Shown: piece by piece, positions 57,081 to 64,000 of the stretch
Layout of the letters: each line of letters begins with the position of its first letter
Position numbering within the stretch: the stretch's first letter is position 1
From: Chytridium lagenaria
Lineage: Eukaryota; Chytridiomycota; Chytridiomycetes; Chytridiales; Chytridiaceae
Direction of reading: 5' to 3'
NCBI GenBank assembly: GCA_025449115.1
Contig: JAHLKC010000038.1
Span: forward strand, 62,001 to 126,000
DNA: 64,000 nucleotides
Notes under the pieces: generated by a model
Databases searched by the model: none
What the model saw: the letters and a program-made list of their open reading frames with translations, nothing else
What the model was told of the DNA's origin: nothing
Translations under genes and position numbers: made by a program

Positions 57081-60000
57081 TCAATCATCATCAGCCAGAA
57101 GGAAAAGACATTCTGACGCGATAACCTCAACGTCGGGTATCCTTCGGTACTCAGCATTCTGGCGTGTAGCTAGCACAATCAGTCTGTCCTCCCACACTCT
57201 AATATGTTGCCTTGCGTATGAGCTTGATGTACAAGCCGCCTTCACAACCAACATCGCCCTCAAGGAGAGATAGTCGGCGCGCTGAGTCATAACTTCGTGA
57301 TCTGCCATTATGGAGTTCTTCTTACTACTTTGCAAATTCAAAGTCACCGGTGCCGAATTCGGCGATGCCCATGGCCGTGAACTCATTTTTAGCATTGTCG
57401 GAATTAATCCGCCAGTTCTTGCCACTAAAGCTCCGGTGGCCTCGGACATTCCAGCAACAGATGACAGTGCAACCAACGCGAATTCCCACCGTAGGACGTC
57501 TTCTTGAGTCGATAACTTAGGATCACAGACACCCGTGGAAGGTAAGCATCTCAAACATCGAAGGACCAACGTATCAAGGCCATTACAGCTAGAGAGAATC
57601 TCACTGTTCCTCAACATCATTGCTATCCGTGCTACAGACTCAAGAGCAGGTAGAATCATGCCAACTCCAAATCCAACGCCAGCAGGCGGAGGCTGAGAAA
57701 AGCTATGATGTGATTGATAGCCCTTGATCGTGCTGCCGCTTATGTCCTCAGCTTCTAGAGGTGACTCAACCAAACCGAGCAAATCAATCAATGCATCAAG
57801 GATGGGTTGAACCTCACTTGACGATGAAAACTCAAGGTTTGATGAGATATTAAGCAGAGTGACCAAGAAATTTCGCCTAAATAACAAAACATATGCTGCT
57901 CTTGACGGCGACTCGTCAGCCTCCATCTCGGTCTCGGATTTCTCTTGATCCAACGCGATTTCACCTTGATCCTCTTTCAAAAAAACTGCTTCAGATACAT
58001 CGGCGGCTCCCTTTTCCGCCTTGACCGATTGAGTTGATGCCAAAATCGACCCCAAGAGTGCAGAAAGAAACCGTGGGTTGCGTCCAAGCCAAAGCTGGGT
58101 TTCTGGGGAAATGCTTAGGTTGCGAAAAATTATGCTCAATGTCAAGCATCTCTCATCCAGGCTCCGACTTCGATTCCAGCTATCATGACACGATTTAAGG
58201 GGCACCGGGACAGCAGCATCTTCTTCTTGTTGGCGTTTTAAATCGGGTAGGGGGACCACGTCCTTTCCGAGCTTGCCCAATGAATCAATCATCAACGATA
58301 TTAGTGAATCTCCAAGATCTGGAACGTCTGGCAAGCGCAAGGGGATGGCCGGATCCTCACTCAAAACGGAGAGGACGTTTAAAGCATATGCAATCTCTGT
58401 TTCCAAGCCCGATCGCAACGATAATGCCAGCTTTCGCGTATCTATCGGGCCTATATTACACAATATTGATCAATTAGTAAAGCAAATCATTGCGACAAAT
58501 ACACTTGTTCAGACTCACCTAAGTAAGATTTGGCAACCCTTTTAGGTTTTGGAAGAAGTCCAACCAATCGGTCAACATCGAATCCACCGTAGCCGATTAT
58601 TGATCGGGAACAAGCCATGGGGTCATAAACAGGAGCTTGAGGCTTCTTAGGCTTAGATAAAGCCTTTTGACTGAATGGCAAAGGTGATCGCGACAATGGC
58701 GAAGGCGCGCCTGACAGCTTGGGACTGGTCTGTCCCTTTGACAACGGAGTCTGAGGTTTCCCTCCGTAAGCAGTCTGATTACCAAAATTCTGCAACTGGC
58801 CGGCCTTCAGCATCTTGGAGGCGTCAAAGATTTGCTGCTGCTGCTGCTGCTGTAATATAGAGTTTTGCTTCTGCATCTGAATGTTTTGCGCAAGCATGTT
58901 CGCATTCGCCGCAGCCTTATTGCCCCCAAAGTTATTGTCCATCTTCGCCATCGGAAGCATATCAGGAGCCACAAAGCCTTGAGCCAACATGTTCGGAAAG
59001 TTCAAACTTCCTCGACCACCACTAGCCTGCGCATTCATAATCATACTAAGCTGCTGTTGCTGCTGAATTTTGTAGGTGTTGATTAAATTCGCATGTGCCC
59101 GTTTCTCTTGATCAAGACGTGACTGCTCGTTAAATTGCGGCTGCCTTTGTTCGTTCTGCAGGCGCTGCTGTTCAAAAGCAATAAGTTGTGGCATCCCTCC
59201 TTGCATTGTCTGAAGCTGCTGCAGTTGCTGAATCTGAATATTGCTAGGGATAGACTGTGCTTGCTGAAGCTGCTGTATAGCTGGCGCCTATAATTAGGGA
59301 AGATTAGATCCATGAATCACACTTTAAATTACTTTCAAAATAAAATCACAAACCGGTAATGATCCGCTCCCACTCGAGTTCGACACATTGGGAAATGATT
59401 GAAGTGCTTGCGCCGAAGCAGCATCGTTTGAAGTGGTGCTTACGGGATAAAGCTTTGGGTTTTCTACTTCTTTTTTTCGGCGTGGACGAATACGCTATCA
59501 AAATCAGATACAATACAAAACAAAATGTTAAAACAAAATAAAAAGTTATAGGATTAAACTTAATGGCAGACCTCTCGCAAGCTTTGGTACTCGAGGATTC
59601 CTGCCACGAACTTGCGGTGAATTCGCGTTTGGTATTAAAAACCTCTCAAATTCCTGAAGAATCTGTGCATAACTCTTTTTCAGCGTGTAGCTACCGACGA
59701 AGGTTTTGCAATTTGCAGAACTTTAGCGATCTCTGACCACTTTTTCTCGGCACAGGCCTGCCATGAAAGCCAATTAAGTATTTACACTTTACATTTAGGC
59801 GGAAGAGCAATGGGAGAACAAATGGTGGGTTCCAACTTACCGCATTATATCCACCGTAATCCACGACAATATGAAAGAGGGTATACAGATCCAAATTAGT
59901 GCCTCCAACTGTAGTCATCATATCCCTCTTCCCTCCGAATTGCTCAAATCGTGCTTCCCATTCTTCGCGAGATAACGCTTCGAACACGGAAGAATCCGAC

Positions 60001-62393
60001 GACTTTGGCATCGAGGCCGGCAATGCGGGCCGTGCAGGAGCAGATGTTGCAGGGATAGACATTTGACCAGGATCAACCGAGGGCGACGCGTGAGCTATTG
60101 AACCTGACGCAGCCTGGCCTGCATTGTCCGCAGCGGTCCCGTTAGCCTGATTCGAGAGGGATAGATGGCGGGTGGCACCTGTATTTAGCATCGCAGAAGG
60201 TGAGTCCTGTTCTGAAAAAGACATGCCAGCACCGTCCCTACCGGAGGATGGAAGCATCGTTGCCGGCACAGAGCTGTGAAGTTGTTTCTGGAAGTATTGC
60301 TGTTGATGATCTGAATTTGATTGAGAATTTGATGGCTGTTTTGACATATTATTCAAATCTTGCGAGGATTGCGGTTGCTTTTGTGACTGCTGGTGCTGTC
60401 CACCATAGAATGACTGTTGTTGCTGGGCCAGATGGGTCTGCGTTAGCAGCTCTTGCTTTTGTGACTGTAGTATCCTCACAATTTGGTGTAGCCGTTGGTT
60501 AATGACTGCGTGCCGCTGTTTCGCCATATCCAAATCCAGCTTAAGCTGCGGTGTTGCGTTTGGCCCTTGATTAATTTCCGTCAATGCCAAAACTTGCTTG
60601 GTAAGCAAGTCCAGCTCCTTTTTGAGAGCTTGTGCATTCGCCATGGTAGCAACTTGGGGTGTGGTAGACGAATTACTCGGTGGATGTCCCGTAGACGGAC
60701 TTGTCTGCGTATGACCTTGAGGAGAACCCGACATCCCCGGCACCTTAGGTGTACCTTCCGCTATTGGCTGTTGAGAAGACGCTGGTATTCCTGGCTGCGG
60801 CATCGAATTCAGAGTATTGGAAGCACCTTGATTCATATGGAACTTTTGCATAAGGTGTTGCTGCTGAAGGGTAGCATTTGAATTTATCATAGCGGGGTGC
60901 AGGGGTGCCAGAGTTTGTAATTTAGGTCTCTTTTCCGCCGGTGTATTGGGCGCAAAAGACGATCCGCTTGAATTTTGAGACGTAGGAGGTTTCTTCCTCT
61001 TCATCGGTTTTGAAGGCGAAGGATTTGTCGCGGTAAAATTTACACCGCTTGGGTTTGTTGACTTTGTTGGAGATGCCCTGTTCATGCTCGATCCTGTAAG
61101 TTGTGGTGAAACGGAGCTTCCGGCATTATTCGGCGGAGGAGGACGGGGGCTGTTGGCCGAAAGGGCGGCATTCAGTAGAGGATTTGAAGAATTGTGTTGA
61201 TGAAGTGGGGGATTTATAAACCGGGGCGAATTAGAAGGAGGTTGGTTCTGCTGAGCAAAAAGGGAGTTTTGCTGGAAATTGGCAGAAAGAAATAGAACAT
61301 TAGCAAACTAATAGATTAGGTCATTGTGCCCTACTTACATTATGATATTGAAAAAATGGATTCATTCCTTGTCTAGCAAGGCCCATCAATGCTGCGCTGT
61401 CTAATCCCATCCCCGTAGAGCTAAGCGGAAAGCCGGTATTCGACGCCGCTCCCATGCCACTCACAGAAGACCAATCGAGGGCACCCGCTAATGAAGAGTC
61501 GTTTGAGATTGCATTAGGGTTCTGTCCAACAGCACCCAACGGGCGGCTTTGGAACGATGGCGAAGGTACATTGGTAGATGCACCGGTTGTTCCGTCCATG
61601 GAACCGCCAGGCATCCATGCCATAGGATCAAGCATATTTATAGGTTGGAGTCCAGTCGAGTTGCTTGCAGACCCAGCTCTCGAAATTGGAAGCTTGCCAG
61701 CAGGATTTGGTATCGGCGTCTGACCAGACGGCAACGGCGCTACCGGGGCGGGTCGAATGGTTCTTAAGGCATTCTGTTGCTGCGCGTTACCTGATGTATT
61801 TGCAGGCGCGCCACCAAAATCGATACTATTTCTTTCCCGAGGCCCTCCATTCTGCGGATTTGGCCGGGTGCCAACGGTGCAGGGGGCCTCCCTTCAAACG
61901 TGAATGAAGAAGAAATACAAGGTGAGTGATATGATGTATTAAAGTAGGACGCCATACCTGTTGCATAACCTGTATTAGACGTACGCACATCTAAATCTGG
62001 ACTAGCTTGCATGAGCGAAGACCCAGAAAACAGTCCGCTGTGGCTTCCAAACCGAGATTGCGTTTGATTGCCGTCATGAATATTCGTAAAAGCGCCTTGT
62101 GGTTGTGGAGATGATTCTGAAGGTTGACGCTGGGGAGGTGGTTGTGGCTGCTGCGTCTGGATTTGGGAATGCGGCTGTTGCGGCGCCTGTGGGGATGGCT
62201 GTGACTGTTGTGATTGTTGCGACTGCTGTGACTGCTGTGACTGCTGTGACTGCGGCTGCTGTGATGGTTGTTGAGGTTGTTGAGTTTGGTGATTTCGCAG
62301 TGCAATGAGCTTTTGAATTTGATCCTCCTGAACCTGAGTGTTTTGCTGAGGCGGTTGCTGCTGCTGCCATGAGAACCCGTAATTCATATCCAT
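57081..62393 (-). CDS. SWI1-like ARID subunit of a SWI/SNF chromatin remodeller
   Basis: Large DNA-binding subunit of SWI/SNF (ARID1/BAF250/Swi1 type). ATG at 62391-62393 opens a Gln-rich N-terminus (FSWQQQQPPQQNTQ, then SQQ repeats), followed by Ser/Asn/Pro-rich disordered sequence over about 900 residues. The ARID domain lies at about 59600-60000: EWEARFEQFGGKRDM, LYTLFHIVVDYGGYNA, ACAEKKWSEIAKVLQIA and, after a frame slip near 59692, YTLKKSYAQILQEFERFLIP. A second Gln-rich region spans 58490-59320. The C-terminal 460 residues form a helical-repeat domain as in ARID1 proteins (KLALSLRSGLETEIAYALNV, RRNFLVTLLNISSNLEF). Stop at 57081-57083. The lysine-rich neighbour and the Arp9-like gene lie nearby. 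About seven exons. The assignment to the Swi1/ARID1 group is strong. Confidence 0.9.
58838..58857 (-). repeat. CAG repeat encoding poly-Gln
   Basis: Seven CTG/GCTG units on the plus strand encode a short Gln run inside the second Gln-rich region of the SWI1-like protein. Confidence 0.85.
62180..62290 (-). repeat. Imperfect 9-bp repeat encoding Ser-Gln-Gln
   Basis: GACTGCTGT units repeat near 62220-62255, flanked by imperfect copies. They encode SQQ repeats in the N-terminus of the SWI1-like protein. Other frames across this block give spurious Ser/His or Thr/Ala/Val-rich ORFs. Confidence 0.85.
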
Positions 62394-63403
62394 TACTTCC
62401 TGAAGAATTACGTCCTATGCTGAACAAACCAAAGTCAATTGATTACATAAAACAGGTGTCCGAAGGATTTAGTCGGCCACATAAAACTCCTCCTTTCATG
62501 AGGACAGTACCAAAAAGAAATAAGAGCTGAGAGCCTTTTTTTAAAAGATGATAAGAGCACAGTTCAGATGCTTCAACGGGAAAAAGAGTTTGTTTTGTTG
62601 ATGTCTGATAGCTTTGCAAATAGATGAACTGATGCAGGAGGGGGATTTCACTACCTTGCAAAAATCAAAAGCGGTCTCCTCCAGAGAGAAGGGACAAGCG
62701 GCCTATTCCAGCAGAGTAATAGTCCTCACACTGCTGCACCTGATGTGGGGTTTCCGTGATTTTAATCTGTATGGACGGAGTGCCCCTGCTTTAATATGAT
62801 GCACCCAGCACAAAAGGGATTTCTGAAATTTATTTTTTTTTCATTATAGCTTTAAAATGACGAGGCATCAATGGATGAGGAACGAGACGGACATCCACTC
62901 CTGAAGTAAGAGAGGTTGAGTCGGGCATCGTCGTAGAGTTCGTTCAAGGGGTGGACCGCCCCCTCACCATTTCGACCCGCCCTCCATAGGTTGAACACCT
63001 TCCTTTTTCAGTGGTTTCGCTTTTGAGAGGTGCTGCAGAAAGCCGCATTTCTTGATTTGTGAGATCTCAGCCAATGGGAAAAATTATAAAAATAAAAAAA
63101 AGAATTCCTCCATGATGGATGGCACATCATTTAAAATAAAATAAAATGCTCTGCAACTCTTCCCTTCCTCGCCACGGCTAACGATAGACCACAATTTGAT
63201 GGGAGTGAGCGACCAAGTCCTTTTTATGTTGACCATGATCAGAACACGGTCATTGTTGCAAATTTCATGGAGTCGCGTGAAAGCGCGTGATGGTTGATAT
63301 GTTGATGTTCTCAAATTCTTGAAACACTTCACATCCAAAGTCATCAGACCCGAACTTTGATGACTGCTCTTCTCAACTCTTAAGATTCATATACTCTTAT
63401 TCA
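62394..63403. other. Divergent intergenic region
   Basis: 1 kb between the SWI1-like start and a likely plus-strand gene start. One 86-codon ORF (63084-63344, minus) has no supporting feature. No repeats or RNA genes are seen. Confidence 0.4.
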
Positions 63404-63700
63404 ATGGCGTAAGAATTTCAAGATTATTCAGTACTTAAAAACAACTTTATGTAACAGCTTACGAGTACTTTAATTAATTTTTAAAGGTTGATTTTAGGAG
63501 CACTTCAATTAATATTTCTATTTTTATGCAGCCCCTGTTACCAAACCAGATTCAACTACACTACAAGAGGCTGATTTACTATCACCTCCGACCAATGCGA
63601 TCAGGAACGCGCTTGAAGCATTGAAGAGCTTTCGCCGTTCAAAAATGCACTCACAAGCTGCAAATGGGGCCAGTTGTCAACAATACACCAAAGTAAAATG
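63404..63700 (+). CDS. Probable 5' end of an unknown gene leaving the window
   Basis: An ATG at 63404-63406 followed by GC and a GTAAGA donor (63409) splices in phase to an acceptor TGCAG ending at 63531. Exon 2 then reads APVTKPDSTTLQEADLLSPP and NAIRNALEALKSFRRSKMHS, and the frame is open to about 63721. A further donor (GTAAAA) near 63692 may end the exon. Composition looks coding (Ser/Ala/Leu helical) but no domain is recognisable in about 60 residues. Later exons were not resolved up to 64000. The call rests on splice signals and frame only. Confidence 0.45.
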
Positions 63701-64000
63701 CCAACGTGATAGTGACTTTTGACAAACTGATCAAATTAGGTAAAAACAGGCCTGAGGAGGGCAAACGCTGTTTTGCCGTGCTGTTCTCACCATATAGAGT
63801 CCTTTAAAAAATAGACTATTATTCCATCTTGTGTGGGATCCAAATCCTCAGTTTCTGGAAGCTCATCGTTTTTCTTAACCCTTAAAGTCTCAAATTATTG
63901 TCACTACCACCACAGAACCTTGCTTGCTTTTGGAGAGTCTGGCAATAATCAAAGGGTTCAAAGTCTTTTACAACCTTGCAAACCAGAGGAAAACCATGTT

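Noticed and set aside
62074..62427. Thr/Ala/Val-rich and Ser/His-rich ORFs in other frames of the Gln-rich block
   Set aside because: They are shadows produced by translating the CAG/CTG-type repeats of the SWI1-like gene in other frames.
63084..63344. 86-codon minus-strand ORF
   Set aside because: It has an ATG but no known domain, no splice context and ends in a Phe/Leu run from an A-rich tract; likely chance.
1..64000. Programmed ribosomal frameshifting as an explanation of the many frame slips
   Set aside because: The slips lie in unrelated genes, in differing contexts, sometimes several per gene, and no shared slippery site or pseudoknot is seen. Homopolymer indels explain them better.
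1..64000. tRNA, rRNA, CRISPR arrays or transposons
   Set aside because: A scan by eye for T-loop motifs, spaced direct repeats, long terminal or inverted repeats and transposase/polymerase motifs found nothing convincing.

Overview
The window is nuclear DNA from a fungus, probably an early-diverging and perhaps zoosporic lineage such as a chytrid. Coding regions are broken by many short GT-AG introns of about 40-70 nt, and genes lie on both strands with short spacers. Fungal markers include a sphingolipid C9-methyltransferase, an IKS1-type kinase, a KIN3/NIMA kinase, a PSR1-type phosphatase, a hybrid histidine kinase and a SWI1-type ARID protein. Beside them sit genes better known from animals or flagellates: a phosphorylase b kinase regulatory subunit, a CHP-type calcineurin-B homologue, an Asterix-like ER protein, a CCDC191-like coiled coil and a possible augmin subunit. 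The lineage call is inference from this mix; no rRNA or other direct marker is present.

Layout. 1-11 kb: F-box/LRR protein (runs off the left edge), an unknown Ser-rich protein, the long phosphorylase kinase regulatory subunit and a membrane protein. 11-19 kb: CCDC191-like gene, then the GAF/PAS/PAS hybrid histidine kinase, and a tiny repeat-bearing ORF beside its start. 19-31 kb: sphingolipid methyltransferase, a microsatellite-rich spacer, an unknown acidic protein, CHP-like EF-hand protein, Asterix, RIO1 kinase and an augmin-like coiled coil. 31-37 kb: NIMA-type kinase and PSR1-like phosphatase. 37-39.7 kb: no gene recognised. 39.7-45 kb: a tandem array of secreted, apparently GPI-anchored GH26-like glycosidases, two near-complete and one decayed. 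46-64 kb: IKS1 kinase, SGNH hydrolase, actin-related protein, a membrane FN3/coiled-coil protein, a Lys-rich nuclear-type protein, the SWI1-like ARID protein, and the start of a gene leaving the right edge.

Functional themes: glycogen/Ca signalling (phosphorylase kinase, CHP-like), stress signalling (histidine kinase, PSR1-like), membrane and cell-wall biology (methyltransferase, GH26 array), cell division (KIN3, possible augmin) and chromatin remodelling (ARP plus SWI1-like within 12 kb).

A general caution: many genes carry single-base frameshifts, mostly at short homopolymers, including conserved single-copy genes such as RIO1. About 30 were found by eye. They look like uncorrected sequencing or assembly indels rather than gene death, although the second and third GH26 copies may be truly decaying. 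CDS entries are given as whole-gene spans including introns. No tRNA, rRNA, CRISPR array or transposon was found.
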